Assembly: GCF_001648475.1 (NCBI RefSeq)
Contig: NZ_LXSQ01000030.1
Location: 62,001 to 126,000, forward strand
Origin: Eikenella halliae
Lineage (GTDB): Bacteria; Pseudomonadota; Gammaproteobacteria; Burkholderiales; Neisseriaceae
Direction of reading: 5' to 3'
DNA length: 64,000 nucleotides
Part shown: positions 44,856 to 54,015 of the stretch, in pieces
How the letters are laid out: the number at the start of each line of letters is the position of its first letter
Position numbering within the stretch: position 1 is the stretch's first letter
The notes under the pieces: model-generated
The model's database searches: none
What the model was told of the DNA's origin: nothing
Seen by the model: only the letters and a program-made list of their open reading frames with translations
Translations under genes and position numbers: made by a program

Positions 44856-45353
44856 ATGTCTTTCAGAGAAATGAAACACGCAAACCAGCAGCTGTCTAAT
44901 GAAGAAGCCATCGCCATTTTGCAGCGCGGCAAATCCGGCGTACTCGCCCTGCACGGCGACAACGGTTATCCCTACGCCGTGCCGATCAGCTATGTTTACC
45001 ACGAAGGCAAAATTATCCTGCACGGCGCGCCCGCAGGCCATAAACACGAACTGCTCGCGCGCGACAACCACGTTTCCTTCTGCGTGGTGGATCTCAACGA
45101 CATCGTGCCGCAGGAATTCACCACTTATTTCCGCAGCGCCATCGTGTTCGGCACGGTACGCACCGTTACCGACCCCGCCGAAAAACAGGCCGCGCTCGAA
45201 GCCGTGGGGCACAAATACTCCCCCAACCAAAACGACCTCCTGCCCTATATCGGCAAACATTTTGATTATGTAAAAGTGATGGTTTTAGAAATCGACCACC
45301 TCACTGCCAAAGAATCCATCGAGCTCGTTCGAGCCAAAACCACCCACTCATAA
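44856..45353 (+). CDS. PPOX-type FMN-binding (NimA-like) protein
   Basis: A 165-residue pyridoxamine 5'-phosphate oxidase-fold protein. The pattern SGVLALHGDNGYPYAVPISY, HGAPAGHKHELL and NHVSFCVVD is that of the NimA/flavin-nucleotide-binding group, which reduces small substrates or resists nitroimidazoles. GAGGAG precedes the ATG. It lies immediately downstream of a Correia element and 13 bases before the next gene, so the two are probably co-transcribed. Confidence 0.85.
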   Translation: MSFREMKHANQQLSNEEAIAILQRGKSGVLALHGDNGYPYAVPISYVYHEGKIILHGAPAGHKHELLARDNHVSFCVVDLNDIVPQEFTTYFRSAIVFGTVRTVTDPAEKQAALEAVGHKYSPNQNDLLPYIGKHFDYVKVMVLEIDHLTAKESIELVRAKTTHS

Positions 45354-45366
45354 ACCAAGGAAAATT

Positions 45367-45807
45367 ATGTCAAACCAAGCCCCCTTCCCCACCCTTGCCC
45401 CCGGCCTGTTTGTTTCGCCGCAAATCAGCCGCCAAGACATTCTCGCCGCCGCCGCTGCCGGCGTGCAAACCATCATCTGCAACCGCCCCGACGGCGAAGA
45501 GCCCGGCCAGCCCAGCTTCGAGCAAATCCGCCACTGGGCGGCCGAAGCCGGTATCCGGCACGTTATCCACCAGCCCATGCTGATGCCGCAAATCGATGCC
45601 GCCGCTGCCGCACAGTTTGCCCAACACCTGGCCGACCACCCCGCGCCCGCCCTCGCCTACTGCCGCAGCGGCACCCGCAGCAGCTTCTTGTGGGCCATGG
45701 GGCAGGCCGCCCAAGGCGCAGACCCGCGCCAACTGGTGCAAACCGCCGCCGCTGCCGGCATCGACCTTACCGCCGCCCTGCCGCGCCTGCTGGAAGCGCA
45801 GGCCTAG
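45367..45807 (+). CDS. DUF442 / TIGR01244-type sulfurtransferase-phosphatase
   Basis: A 146-residue protein of the Blh/DUF442 group with a dual-specificity phosphatase-like fold. The active-site loop is YCRSGTRSS (Cys-X5-Arg). Relatives occur fused to persulfide dioxygenases or beside sulfide-handling genes, so a role in sulfide/persulfide metabolism is possible. The short gap to the PPOX-type gene implies an operon. A DUS pair follows. Confidence 0.85.
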   Translation: MSNQAPFPTLAPGLFVSPQISRQDILAAAAAGVQTIICNRPDGEEPGQPSFEQIRHWAAEAGIRHVIHQPMLMPQIDAAAAAQFAQHLADHPAPALAYCRSGTRSSFLWAMGQAAQGADPRQLVQTAAAAGIDLTAALPRLLEAQA

Positions 45808-45832
45808 CCAGCAGAATTTACCTGCACGTATT

Positions 45833-45880
45833 TTTCAGGTAGCCTCATCTCATCACTCATTCAAAGGCTACCTGAAAAAT
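45833..45880. terminator. DUS-pair hairpin after DUF442 gene
   Basis: TTTTTCAGGTAGCCT and AGGCTACCTGAAAAA inverted around about 20 bases. Confidence 0.75.
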
Positions 45881-46070
45881 AAAGGAAGGGGTATTAATTA
45901 CTTCCTGATGGTATCCCACCGAATTTAACTCCTCCGAATAGAAGGTTAAAATAAAAATGGCTGTTGCTGCCATTCTATTCAGCAACCGAAATGAATGTTT
46001 TTTAACAAGAATTTAAAGTTTTTGTGCCTTATCTGTTAGGATCTTTTATTGAAAAATATAGGAAGGCATT

Positions 46071-46658
46071 ATGTCCTCAAATTTGACTGAACAAACCCGT
46101 ATTCGCATGATCATTGAAGATCAGATCAGGCGATTGGATGCTATCTATAAGGTAACTTGCTCATCAAAAGATTATTTAGGTTGGAAGAAACAAGGGCTGT
46201 CGGAAAAAGAGTTGCTCTTACTTGAACAGCGATTGGGAAAAAATATTCCTGATGCGCAACGCATTGCCCTTAACTTATTTGAATTCCGCATATCCCCGCA
46301 ATACGCCTTAGATATCGGATTTTCAGATGGCGATGTCCCAATAAACAACATAAATCTGGCTGCTGATTTTATCGTTGGTGATAGTAACATTGGAAATGAA
46401 ATGCAGTATGTCTACAATTTATTGCCGAATATGCCAAAATATTCTGGGGCATTGCATCATGTGGTTTGGCATAAGGACTTGATGATGATAGGTGCAGAAG
46501 ATACATTTTATTGGTTTGTAGATTTAAATCCTCCTGAAAACGGTGTTTATGGACAAATTATTTGCGCAGGATTTGAGGAAATAAAAGTAGTAGCAAATAA
46601 TTATATGGAGTTTCTTGAAATTATAATTAAATCATTTCCAAAAAATGATTTCTCATAA
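46071..46658 (+). CDS. AT-rich SMI1/KNR4-like orphan (possible immunity protein)
   Basis: A 195-residue cytosolic protein with no signal. The C-terminal half resembles SMI1/KNR4 immunity folds: EDTFYWFVDLNP, NGVYGQIICAG and the closing NNYMEFLEIIIKSF helix. The coding region is strongly AT-rich next to GC-rich neighbours, as expected for a recently moved gene. AGGAAGG precedes the ATG. No toxin gene stands next to it. Confidence 0.65.
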   Translation: MSSNLTEQTRIRMIIEDQIRRLDAIYKVTCSSKDYLGWKKQGLSEKELLLLEQRLGKNIPDAQRIALNLFEFRISPQYALDIGFSDGDVPINNINLAADFIVGDSNIGNEMQYVYNLLPNMPKYSGALHHVVWHKDLMMIGAEDTFYWFVDLNPPENGVYGQIICAGFEEIKVVANNYMEFLEIIIKSFPKNDFS

Positions 46659-46730
46659 ACCGCCTGTGCAAAGCCAAACTTAGATGTTGTTGGAAACCTT
46701 CCCCACCTACCCCAAGATAAGGAGCCGCCC

Positions 46731-47150
46731 ATGCACTATTGGTATTGGTTTATCGCCGCAGCCGCCCTGTTCGTTCTCGAAATGTTCAGCGGCACGTTCT
46801 ACCTGCTGGTGGCCAGCATCGCCCTGCTCGGTGCAGGCATAGCCGCCTGGCTCGGCGCGGGCGGCGGCGTATCGCTGCTGGTGGCCGTGCTGCTTTCCGC
46901 AGCCGGTATCGCCGCCGTATACCGCATCCGGCGCAACCGCCGCGCCCAAACCGCCGATGCCGAAGGCGATTTGGACATCGGCAACACCGTGCTGCTGCAC
47001 CAGCCCCAATCCGGCAGCCTGTGGCTCGTGCAATACCGCGGCACCTATTGGCAGGCCGAAGCCCCCTTCCCCGCGCAGGCCGGGCAAGCCGCGCGCATCG
47101 CCGGGAAATCCGGCAACATCTTGATTTTGCAACCTCTGGAGGAAAACTGA
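46731..47150 (+). CDS. NfeD-family membrane protein
   Basis: A 139-residue protein with two or three membrane segments (YWYWFIAAAALFVLEMFSG, LLVASIALLGAGIAAWLG, VSLLVAVLLSAAGIAAV) and a C-terminal OB-like domain (GNTVLLHQ...WLVQYRGTYWQAEA). NfeD1b-type proteins pair with SPFH proteins. Its stop overlaps the start of the SPFH gene by one base. Confidence 0.9.
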   Translation: MHYWYWFIAAAALFVLEMFSGTFYLLVASIALLGAGIAAWLGAGGGVSLLVAVLLSAAGIAAVYRIRRNRRAQTADAEGDLDIGNTVLLHQPQSGSLWLVQYRGTYWQAEAPFPAQAGQAARIAGKSGNILILQPLEEN

Positions 47151-48112
47151 TGGATATCGTTACCCTGGCAATCCTATTTGCCGTTATCATTGTTTTCGGC
47201 TTTAAAGCCTTCACCGTCGTGCCGCAGCAGGAAGCCTATGTGGTGGAACGGCTCGGCCGCTTCCACGCCGTGCTCAACCCCGGCCTCAACTTCCTCATCC
47301 CCTTCCTCGACCGCGTGGCCTACAAGCACCTGCTCAAAGAAATCCCGCTCGATGTGCCCAGCCAGGTGTGTATCACCCGCGACAACACCCAGCTCACCGT
47401 AGACGGCATTATCTACTTCCAAGTAACCGATGCCAAACTCGCCTCCTACGGCTCCAGCAACTACATCACCGCCATCACCCAGCTCGCGCAAACCACCCTG
47501 CGTTCCGTCATCGGCCGCATGGAGCTGGACAAAACCTTCGAAGAGCGCGACGACATCAACCGCACCGTGGTCGCTTCGCTCGATGAAGCCGCCGTATCCT
47601 GGGGCGTGAAAGTATTGCGCTACGAAATCAAAGACCTCGTGCCGCCGCAAGAAATCCTGCGCGCCATGCAGGCGCAAATCACCGCCGAACGTGAAAAACG
47701 CGCCCGCATCGCCCAATCCGAAGGCCTGAAAATCGAGCAAATCAACCTTGCCTCCGGCGAGCGCGAAGCCGAAATCAAAAAATCCGAAGGTGAAGCCCAA
47801 GCCGCCGTCAACGCCTCGCAAGGCGAAAAAGTGGCCCGCATCAACCGTGCCCAAGGCGAAGCCGAAGCCCTGAAACTGGTGGCGCAAGCCAGCGCCGACG
47901 CCATCCGCTTGGTGGCCGACGCCATCAACCAGCCCGGCGGCAACGAAGCCGTTAATCTGAAAGTGGCCGAGCAATACGTGGACGCCTTCGCCAAACTGGC
48001 CAAAGAAGGCAACACACTGATTATGCCCGCCAACGTGGCCGACATCGGCAGCCTCGTCTCCGCAGGCATGAGCATCATCAAAGGCCAGCAAGGCAAAACG
48101 CCTACGGCTTGA
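47150..48112 (+). CDS. SPFH/Band 7 membrane scaffold protein (QmcA-like)
   Basis: A 320-residue stomatin-type protein with one N-terminal span (VTLAILFAVIIVFGF) and a band-7 domain (VVPQQEAYVVERLGRFHAVL, LDVPSQVCITRDNTQLTVDG, RSVIGRMELDKTFEERD). A long coiled coil (AEREKRARIAQSEG, AQAAVNASQGEK) follows. These proteins form ring scaffolds that organise membrane patches and protease access. The ATG overlaps the nfeD stop (TGATGG) and GGAGG lies upstream; the longer frame from 46739 is a shadow within nfeD. Confidence 0.93.
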   Translation: MDIVTLAILFAVIIVFGFKAFTVVPQQEAYVVERLGRFHAVLNPGLNFLIPFLDRVAYKHLLKEIPLDVPSQVCITRDNTQLTVDGIIYFQVTDAKLASYGSSNYITAITQLAQTTLRSVIGRMELDKTFEERDDINRTVVASLDEAAVSWGVKVLRYEIKDLVPPQEILRAMQAQITAEREKRARIAQSEGLKIEQINLASGEREAEIKKSEGEAQAAVNASQGEKVARINRAQGEAEALKLVAQASADAIRLVADAINQPGGNEAVNLKVAEQYVDAFAKLAKEGNTLIMPANVADIGSLVSAGMSIIKGQQGKTPTA

Positions 48113-48137
48113 TTGCGATTACTAGGGAATGTGCAAA

Positions 48138-48166
48138 GGCTACCTGAAATGGTTTCAGGTAGCCTT
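48138..48166. terminator. tight DUS-pair hairpin after SPFH gene
   Basis: AAAGGCTACCTGAAA and TTTCAGGTAGCCTTT with almost no loop, 25 bases after the stop. Confidence 0.85.
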
Positions 48167-48290
48167 TGTTTGCAGATTAAAGCTGCTCGGTATTGGCATT
48201 GGCAAGCCTCCAAACCATCCAGGCATAGTTTCAGGTAGCCTGTATTCACTTCTGCGCAGGCAATACCTTATTCAAACCACACGCGACCTA

Positions 48291-48426
48291 AAATCCAAAA
48301 GGCTACCTGAAATCCAAAAGGCTACCTGAAATCCAAAAGGCTACCTGAAATCCAAAAGGCTACCTGAAATCCAAAAGGCTACCTGAAATCCAAAAGGCTA
48401 CCTGAAATCCAAAAGGCTACCTGAAA
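48291..48426. repeat. array of seven tandem uptake sequences
   Basis: Seven identical copies of a 19-base unit (AAGGCTACCTGAAATCCAA in one phase) in the same orientation; the GGCTACCTGAA words begin at 48301, 48320, 48339, 48358, 48377, 48396 and 48415. Each unit holds one uptake word plus a constant ATCCAAA linker. It fills part of the 382-base gap between the convergent SPFH and yfgM genes. Not a CRISPR: no variable spacers. Confidence 0.97.
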
Positions 48427-48474
48427 AACGGCTGTTGCCGGCGGTGGGTTTTCCATCCGCCGGCAACAGCCGTT
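48422..48474 (-). terminator. strong terminator of yfgM
   Basis: AACGGCTGTTGCCGGCGG and its exact inverse (18-base arms) with a 12-base loop. On the minus strand the stem is followed by TTTTT. It touches the end of the tandem uptake array. Confidence 0.9.
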
Positions 48475-48494
48475 ATGGGCTTTGGCCTGTCTTC

Positions 48495-49124
48495 TTAGTT
48501 CAGCTGGTCGATTTTCAGCTGTATAAACTCGCGCCCTTGGTCGTCTTGGGGCAGTTTGTCCATCGCCTGTTTGTAGGCTGCGGCGGCTTCGCTGCGTTTG
48601 CCTTGTGCGGCGTAAACGTCGCCTTTGGTTTCCAGCAGGATGCCGGAATAGGCTTCATCGGTGTTCATGCCGAGGGTGGCGATGGCTGCGTCGTATTTCT
48701 GCTGTTGCAGCTGCACGGTGGCCAGGCGTTGGATGGCCATGGCGCGGATGAGCGGTTCTTGGTGGTATTTGAGTACCCAGTTCAGGTGGCCGATGGCTTC
48801 GTCGTATTTACCTTGATCGAAGGCGGCACCAGCCTGCATCAGGGTGGCTTGGGCGGCGGAGATGCTGGTCGGATATTGGCTTTGCAGTTGGGTGAGCAGT
48901 TTGGCGGCTTCGGCGGGCTTGTTGGCCTGCTGGTTTTCCGCCCACTGGTCGAACACGGCCACGGCTTCGTTGTTCACGCTGCGCTGGTGGCTGCTGTACA
49001 TCACCCAGCCGAAGTAGCCGATGGCGGCCACCACGAGCAGGGCAAACAGCCAACGCCCCCAGCTGCGCCAGAAATATTTGAAGTTTTCAATTTCTTCTTG
49101 GTCTTTTAAATCATAAACAGCCAT
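48495..49124 (-). CDS. yfgM: YfgM-family tetratricopeptide membrane protein
   Basis: A 209-residue protein with one N-terminal span (WLFALLVVAAIGYFGWVM) and TPR-like helices in the periplasm (YDEAIGHLNWVLKYHQ, KRSEAAAAYKQAMDKL). In E. coli YfgM works with PpiD and the Sec translocon as a chaperone adapter. The ATG follows the hisS stop directly, the usual hisS-yfgM arrangement. Confidence 0.9.
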   Translation of the reverse strand: MAVYDLKDQEEIENFKYFWRSWGRWLFALLVVAAIGYFGWVMYSSHQRSVNNEAVAVFDQWAENQQANKPAEAAKLLTQLQSQYPTSISAAQATLMQAGAAFDQGKYDEAIGHLNWVLKYHQEPLIRAMAIQRLATVQLQQQKYDAAIATLGMNTDEAYSGILLETKGDVYAAQGKRSEAAAAYKQAMDKLPQDDQGREFIQLKIDQLN

Positions 49125-50417
49125 TTAGCGTATCCATTCGTTTAATTGTTGAAGCAAATCGGCAGCAGGCACGCTCACTTGGCCGCGCCCTTGCTGCATA
49201 TCTTTGAGGCTGGCTTTGCCTTCGGCCAGCTCGCCTTCGCCCACGATCAGCGCCACTTTGGCGCCGGAGGCGTCGGCTTTTTTCATTTGGGCGGCCAGTT
49301 TCTGGCTGCCGGAATGCTGCAGCACGCTGAAACCGGCAGCGCGGGCGGCGGCGGCATATTGCATGCTGGGCAGCAGGGTATCGCCGCCTTGGTGTATCAC
49401 GTAAATATCGGGTGCGGCATCGGCTTGCAGATTGCCGTATTCGTGCACCAGCAGCAGCAGCCGCTCCACGCCCATGGCAAAGCCGATGGAGGGGGCGGGT
49501 TTGCCGCCGAGTTCTTCAATCAGGCCGTCGTAGCGGCCACCGCCGCACACGGTGGCTTGGGCGCCGAGTTTGTCGGTGGTCCATTCAAACACGGTTTGGT
49601 TGTAGTAGTCCAACCCGCGCACGAGCCGGTGGTTTTCCACATAGGCAATGCCCAAACCGTCGAGCAGGGCTTTGAAACCGGCGTAGTGGGCGCGGGAGGC
49701 TTCGCCGAGGTAATCGGCCAGGCGCGGGGCGCCGTTGCAAATTTCCTGCAAATCGGGGTTTTTGCTGTCCAGCACGCGCAACGGATTGGTGTACATACGG
49801 CGGCGGCTGTCTTCATCCAGCGCGGCTTCGTGCTGTTTCAGGTAGCCTACCAAGGCGGCGCGGTGGGCGGCGCGTTCTTCGCGGTTGCCCAGGCTGTTGA
49901 TTTCCAAAGTCAGATATTGGCTGATGCCGAGCTCGCGCCACAAATCGGCGCACATGGCGATGATTTCGGCGTCGATATCGGGGCCTTCAAAGCCCAGCGC
50001 TTCCACGCCCACTTGATGAAATTGGCGGTAGCGCCCTTTCTGCGGGCGTTCGCGGCGGAACATGGGGCCCATATACCACAGCTTCTGGCCGCCGTTGTAC
50101 AGCAGATTGTGCTCCACCACGGCGCGCAGGCAGGAGGCGGTGCCTTCGGGGCGCAGGCTGAGGCTGAGGGTGTCGTTGGAGTCGGCAAAGGTATACATTT
50201 CTTTGCCCACCACATCGGTGTCTTCGCCGATGGAGCGCACGAAAAGGCCGGTTTGCTCCACGATCGGGGTACGGATTTGGCGGTAGCCGAAGCGGTGCGC
50301 CCATTGGCCGATGCGGTTTTCAAAGGCCTGCCAGAAGGCGGCGGTGAGCTTGAAATCTTTCTGCTCCACCGGCAAGAGGTCGTTCATGCCTTTTACGGCT
50401 TGGATTTTTTGTCCCAT
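49125..50417 (-). CDS. hisS: histidyl-tRNA synthetase
   Basis: Class II synthetase of 430 residues that charges tRNA-His. Motif 2 is [16 protein letters not shown], the histidine-binding [15 protein letters not shown] is present, and motif 3 is [12 protein letters not shown]. The C-terminal anticodon-binding domain follows ([14 protein letters not shown]). One uptake sequence lies inside at about 49838 and is read as codons of a variable region. Operon with yfgM. Confidence 0.97.
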   Translation of the reverse strand: MGQKIQAVKGMNDLLPVEQKDFKLTAAFWQAFENRIGQWAHRFGYRQIRTPIVEQTGLFVRSIGEDTDVVGKEMYTFADSNDTLSLSLRPEGTASCLRAVVEHNLLYNGGQKLWYMGPMFRRERPQKGRYRQFHQVGVEALGFEGPDIDAEIIAMCADLWRELGISQYLTLEINSLGNREERAAHRAALVGYLKQHEAALDEDSRRRMYTNPLRVLDSKNPDLQEICNGAPRLADYLGEASRAHYAGFKALLDGLGIAYVENHRLVRGLDYYNQTVFEWTTDKLGAQATVCGGGRYDGLIEELGGKPAPSIGFAMGVERLLLLVHEYGNLQADAAPDIYVIHQGGDTLLPSMQYAAAARAAGFSVLQHSGSQKLAAQMKKADASGAKVALIVGEGELAEGKASLKDMQQGRGQVSVPAADLLQQLNEWIR

Positions 50418-50495
50418 GATTCGGTTTGGGGAGAGGGGTAAACGGAAATGCGGATTATAGCGGATATGTGGGGGTTCGGGCTAAAGCTGTGTGCA

Positions 50496-50538
50496 AGGCT
50501 ACCTGAAAAAATGCTGCACTCGGTTTTCAGGTAGCCTC
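50496..50538. repeat. uptake-word pair between hisS and bioD
   Basis: AAGGCTACCTGAAAAA and TTTTCAGGTAGCCT inverted around about 14 bases. The second word supplies the stop codon of bioD, and the hairpin probably ends the bio transcript. Confidence 0.8.
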
Positions 50539-51168
50539 TGCCAACACCGCCCACTCCGCCTCGGGGAAATGCCGCTGCAGGTAATCGCGCAAATAGCGTT
50601 CGGTTTCCGCGCCGATGACGGGGTCGGCAGCGGGATAGCGGTTGTACACCAGCCGGTGCACCGGCAGGCCGGCATGGCGGGCGGCGGCCAGGCTGAGCAG
50701 GGTGTGGTTGATGCTGCCCAGGCGGCCGGACGTAACCAACACCAGCGGGTAGCCGCGTTCGGCGGCAAAGTCGAGCAGGGTTTGCTCGCGGTTTAGCGGC
50801 ACCATCAACCCGCCCGCCCCTTCGAGCAGCACGGTGTCGTAGCTTTGCAGCAGGGTTTGGGTGGCTTTATCAATCACTTCCAGGGAAATCGGGCGCTGTT
50901 CCTGCTCGGCAGCCAAGTGCGGCGAGCAGGGATAGGCAAACACATAAGGGCAGGTGCTGCCGTTGCGGTCGTGCTCGGTGAGCCCGATGCCTTGCAGGCG
51001 GCGGTGGGTTTGGATGTCTTCGGCGATGCCTTGGCAGCCGGTTTGCACGATTTTTTGGGTAATCACACGGTGGCCGGCGGCGGCCAGCTCTTTGGCATAC
51101 AGGCCGGTGGCGATGCTTTTGCCGATGCCGGTGTCGATGCCGCTCACAAAATAAACTGGTTTCTGCAT
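50527..51168 (-). CDS. bioD: dethiobiotin synthetase BioD
   Basis: Closes the ureido ring of biotin's precursor using CO2 and ATP. The 213-residue protein has Walker A GIDTGIGKS at residues 10-18 and the family's TVLLEGAGGLMVPLN and LVTSGRLGSINHTLLS. The last residues E-A-T and stop are encoded by an uptake sequence, so the C-terminal end is set by that element. bioA lies upstream on the same strand with a Correia element in between. Confidence 0.94.
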   Translation of the reverse strand: MQKPVYFVSGIDTGIGKSIATGLYAKELAAAGHRVITQKIVQTGCQGIAEDIQTHRRLQGIGLTEHDRNGSTCPYVFAYPCSPHLAAEQEQRPISLEVIDKATQTLLQSYDTVLLEGAGGLMVPLNREQTLLDFAAERGYPLVLVTSGRLGSINHTLLSLAAARHAGLPVHRLVYNRYPAADPVIGAETERYLRDYLQRHFPEAEWAVLAEAT

Positions 51169-51193
51169 ACTGTTCTCCTCTCTGCAAACAGGC

Positions 51194-51298
51194 TATAGTG
51201 AATTAAATTTAAACCAGTACAGCGTTGGCTCGCCTTGCCGTACTATTTGTACTGTCTGCGGCTCGCCGCCTTGTCCTGGTTTTTGTTAATCCACTATA
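51194..51298. mobile_element. Correia-type element (CREE), copy 6, hybrid ends
   Basis: 105 bp with two different terminal types: TATAGTGAATTAAATTTAAA on the left and TTTTTGTTAATCCACTATA on the right. The element therefore looks recombinant between the two families seen in copies 1, 2, 4 and copy 5. It separates bioA from bioD. Confidence 0.93.
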
Positions 51299-51334
51299 CC
51301 TGAAAATTTCAGGTAGCCTTCAGCGCGTGTCCCA

Positions 51335-52642
51335 TTATTCGGACTGCGGCCATGCTTCGCCGTATTCCTCCGCCACTGCCGCCAAGGTCTGTTCGGCCAA
51401 GAAATCCAATTCCTGCTGGCTGATCACAAACGGCGGCATCAGATACACCAGCCGCCCGAACGGCCGCACCCACACGCCCTTTTCCACCAGCCGCGGCTGC
51501 AGGGAAGCCATATTGACCGGCTGCGCCATCTCCAACACACCAATCGCGCCAAGCGCCCGCACTTCGCGCACGCAACGCCATTGCGCCGCCGCAGCCAGCT
51601 TACGCCGCAGCGTTTGCTCGATATTGGCCACCCGCTGCCGCCACGGGCTTTCCCGCAGCATCGCCACGCTCTCGGCCGCCACCGCGCAGGCCAGCGGGTT
51701 GGCCATGAAGGTGGGGCCGTGCATAAACGCACCCGCTTGGCCCCGGCTGATGGCCGCGGAAATTTCCTCGGTGCACACCGCCGCCGACAAGGTGAGATAA
51801 CCGCCGGTGAGCCCCTTGCCCAGCAAGATAATGTCCGGCACCACGCCGGCATGCTCCAAGGCAAACATTTCGCCGCTGCGGCCGAAGCCGGTGGCGATTT
51901 CGTCAAAAATCAGCAGCACGCCGTATCGGCTGCACAATGCCCGCGCCTGCCGCAGGTATTCGGGGTGGTAGAAATACATTCCGCCCGCCCCCTGCACCAC
52001 CGGCTCTAAAATCAGCGCCGCCAATTCATCGTGTTTTGCTGCCAACAAGCTTTCCAACGGGCGGATGCTTTCAGGCTGCCATTCGCCATGGAACGGGCTG
52101 GCCGGTTGCGGCAGGAAATACTGCACCGGCAGGCTGCTCGAAAACAGGCCATGCATGCCTTCTTCCGGGTCGCATACCGACATGGCATGCCAGGTGTCGC
52201 CGTGATAACCGGCGCGGATGGTGGCGAAACGGCAGCGTTTTCCCCGCCCCACGGCATGCTGGTATTGCAGCGCCATCTTCATCGCCACTTCCACCGCCAC
52301 CGAGCCGCTGTCGGCATAAAACACTTGGTTGAGGGCCGGCGGCAGCAATTCCAGCAGCAACTGCGTGAGCCGTACCGCCGGCTCGTGGGTGAGCCCGCCG
52401 AACATCACATGGCTCATCTTCGCCAATTGTGCTGCGGCCGCGGCGTTGAGGCGCGGGTGGTTGTAACCGTGCAGCGCCGCCCACCAAGAAGAGGTGCCGT
52501 CCACCAGCCGTTTGCCGTCGGCCAGCTCGATGCTGCAGCCTTCCGCCCGTGCCACAGCATATACCGGCTGGGTGTTGGGCATGGCGGCGTAGGGGTGCCA
52601 AATGTGGCGGCGGTCGATTTGCGTGAGGGTTTCCCAATTCAT
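51335..52642 (-). CDS. bioA: adenosylmethionine--8-amino-7-oxononanoate aminotransferase BioA
   Basis: PLP enzyme that makes 7,8-diaminopelargonate with S-adenosylmethionine as donor. The 435-residue protein has RHIWHPYA at the start, [41 protein letters not shown] and the PLP lysine in [14 protein letters not shown]. Stop at 51335. A Kingella-type word (GGCAGCCTGAA, inverse strand at 52068) occurs inside. bioD follows 167 bases on. Confidence 0.95.
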   Translation of the reverse strand: MNWETLTQIDRRHIWHPYAAMPNTQPVYAVARAEGCSIELADGKRLVDGTSSWWAALHGYNHPRLNAAAAAQLAKMSHVMFGGLTHEPAVRLTQLLLELLPPALNQVFYADSGSVAVEVAMKMALQYQHAVGRGKRCRFATIRAGYHGDTWHAMSVCDPEEGMHGLFSSSLPVQYFLPQPASPFHGEWQPESIRPLESLLAAKHDELAALILEPVVQGAGGMYFYHPEYLRQARALCSRYGVLLIFDEIATGFGRSGEMFALEHAGVVPDIILLGKGLTGGYLTLSAAVCTEEISAAISRGQAGAFMHGPTFMANPLACAVAAESVAMLRESPWRQRVANIEQTLRRKLAAAAQWRCVREVRALGAIGVLEMAQPVNMASLQPRLVEKGVWVRPFGRLVYLMPPFVISQQELDFLAEQTLAAVAEEYGEAWPQSE

Positions 52643-52681
52643 GATGAGGCTACCTGAAAAATATCGGGCTGGCTTGCCCGC

Positions 52682-53206
52682 TTATGAAATCGAATCAAAT
52701 CCTTCAAACACGGCCTGACGCGGCGCGGCACGCAGGGCGGCGGTGGCGGCGGATTCGCGGGTGAGGTTGAACCAAACTTCGTCTAGCGAGCGGCCGATTA
52801 AGAAGGGCTCTTCCCTGAAATCGAAAGCATAAATATCGAATTCGTCTTGGCTCGGCCTGCTTTCGATATCCCAAAACAGATAAGTGCCGGATTCGCTTTT
52901 GGCAAAAAATTCCATCCTGGCCATCAGGCGGAGGTGCTGTTCGGAGAAAAAGCCTTCGTATTCGCCTAACTCATTGATATAGATAGATTTCACCGCTGCC
53001 CTGGCCTGCTGCCAGGAATCGCAATATTGCGGATTGGCGGGGATATGGACGAGATAGTTGCCCAGCGAGCGGCCCCAGCCATATTGCGCGGCAAAGCGCT
53101 GGTAGGATGCGGGAAAGCCCCGGCCGTTGGCAAAGCGGAAGTTGGCCAACCCGTTGGGATCGCCGAATATTTTGGCCGGTTTTAACACCAGCAGCCTGGT
53201 TTCCAT
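52682..53206 (-). CDS. SMI1/KNR4-like protein
   Basis: A 174-residue cytosolic protein with the start of an SMI1/KNR4 domain: GFPASYQRFAAQYGWGRSLG, then WQQARAAVKSIYIN, GTYLFWDIES and DEFDIYAFDF. Such proteins commonly give immunity to contact-dependent or polymorphic toxins. It begins 54 bases after a second SMI1-like gene on the same strand; no toxin is seen beside them. Fold call by eye. Confidence 0.7.
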   Translation of the reverse strand: METRLLVLKPAKIFGDPNGLANFRFANGRGFPASYQRFAAQYGWGRSLGNYLVHIPANPQYCDSWQQARAAVKSIYINELGEYEGFFSEQHLRLMARMEFFAKSESGTYLFWDIESRPSQDEFDIYAFDFREEPFLIGRSLDEVWFNLTRESAATAALRAAPRQAVFEGFDSIS

Positions 53207-53259
53207 ACCCTATCTCCGTTTTCGCCATGATTGAGGCTACCTGAAAAACCGGCACGGTA

Positions 53260-53898
53260 TCAGTCAGGGTGGTAGCTGGCAGCATCGTACCAATACATTC
53301 CGTAGTAACGGCGCAAAAAACCGATGCTGTCGGTAGCCAGTTGGCGGAACAAATCACTGAGGTTATCGGCAATTTGCGAAATGCCGTTGCCGCCGTCATG
53401 CTCGAAAATGAAAATCTTGCCGCGGTACGCACCATCGGCGGGCATCAGCAGGCATTCGGGGCTGTAGCCGAAATAGGCAAACACCACGGCATTTTCCCAC
53501 CAATCGGGAAAACCGTAATAAGCCGGTGCGCCTTCATCAGTAGTATAAAGCCCCAATTCGTCCTTATCTAGCGTGTCTTCGTCGATTTGCAACCAGTCGG
53601 CCAATGCCGCCTTGCCTGCCGCCATGTCGGCAACCGGCAAAAAGCTCAGGCAAGCCTGAGGGTCGTCTTTCCGTGCAAACAGTTGCAAACCATTGTGTCG
53701 GCGGTACAGCGCCAACAAGTCATCGCCCGCCCCATTGAGCCGGCCGGCCAAACAGACCGCATCGTCGGCATGGGCCGGTGCGGCCGCATGGTGGAAAACA
53801 GGAATCCGTTCGTCCCCGTCCTCGGCATGGTTGATGATATGCGGATCGGCAGCATCCAGCAGGGCGTGTAAATGGGCAAATAAAGATTGAGCACCCAT
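53260..53898 (-). CDS. SMI1/KNR4-family protein
   Basis: A protein of 212 residues if it starts at ATG 53898, which has AGGAGG twelve bases upstream; longer starts at 53928 and 53940 are in frame. The SMI1/KNR4 features are LNGAGDDLLALYRRHNGLQL, AYYGFPDWWENAVVFAYFG, GKIFIFEHDGG and a closing DNLSDLFRQL helix. Probably an immunity or regulatory adaptor in the cytosol. It forms a two-gene unit with the gene downstream. GC is normal for the window. Confidence 0.78.
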   Translation of the reverse strand: MGAQSLFAHLHALLDAADPHIINHAEDGDERIPVFHHAAAPAHADDAVCLAGRLNGAGDDLLALYRRHNGLQLFARKDDPQACLSFLPVADMAAGKAALADWLQIDEDTLDKDELGLYTTDEGAPAYYGFPDWWENAVVFAYFGYSPECLLMPADGAYRGKIFIFEHDGGNGISQIADNLSDLFRQLATDSIGFLRRYYGMYWYDAASYHPD

Positions 53899-53965
53899 AA
53901 GTTCCACAAGCCTCCTAAAATTAAACATCAAATAAACCAATAAAACACTTGTTTTGATAACCGTT

Positions 53966-53999
53966 GAAGGCTACCTGAAATTCTTTCAGGTAGCCTTCG
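53966..53999. terminator. tight DUS-pair hairpin after purL
   Basis: AAGGCTACCTGAAA and TTTCAGGTAGCCTT with a four-base loop, 17 bases after the purL stop on the minus strand. It also lies just upstream of the SMI1-like gene pair. Confidence 0.8.
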
Positions 54000-54015
54000 C
54001 TATCCTACCCACTCA

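Noticed and set aside
46739..47149. Long N-terminal extension of the SPFH protein
   Set aside because: Lies wholly inside nfeD in another frame; the ATG at 47150 with GGAGG is the natural start.
48291..48426. CRISPR-like array
   Set aside because: The unit is a 19-base uptake word plus fixed linker, with no variable spacers and no cas genes.
51225..51800. Open frame beginning [20 protein letters not shown]
   Set aside because: Its start is just the Correia element read through; the same peptide begins an extended gldA frame at 27490. The rest is antisense to bioA.
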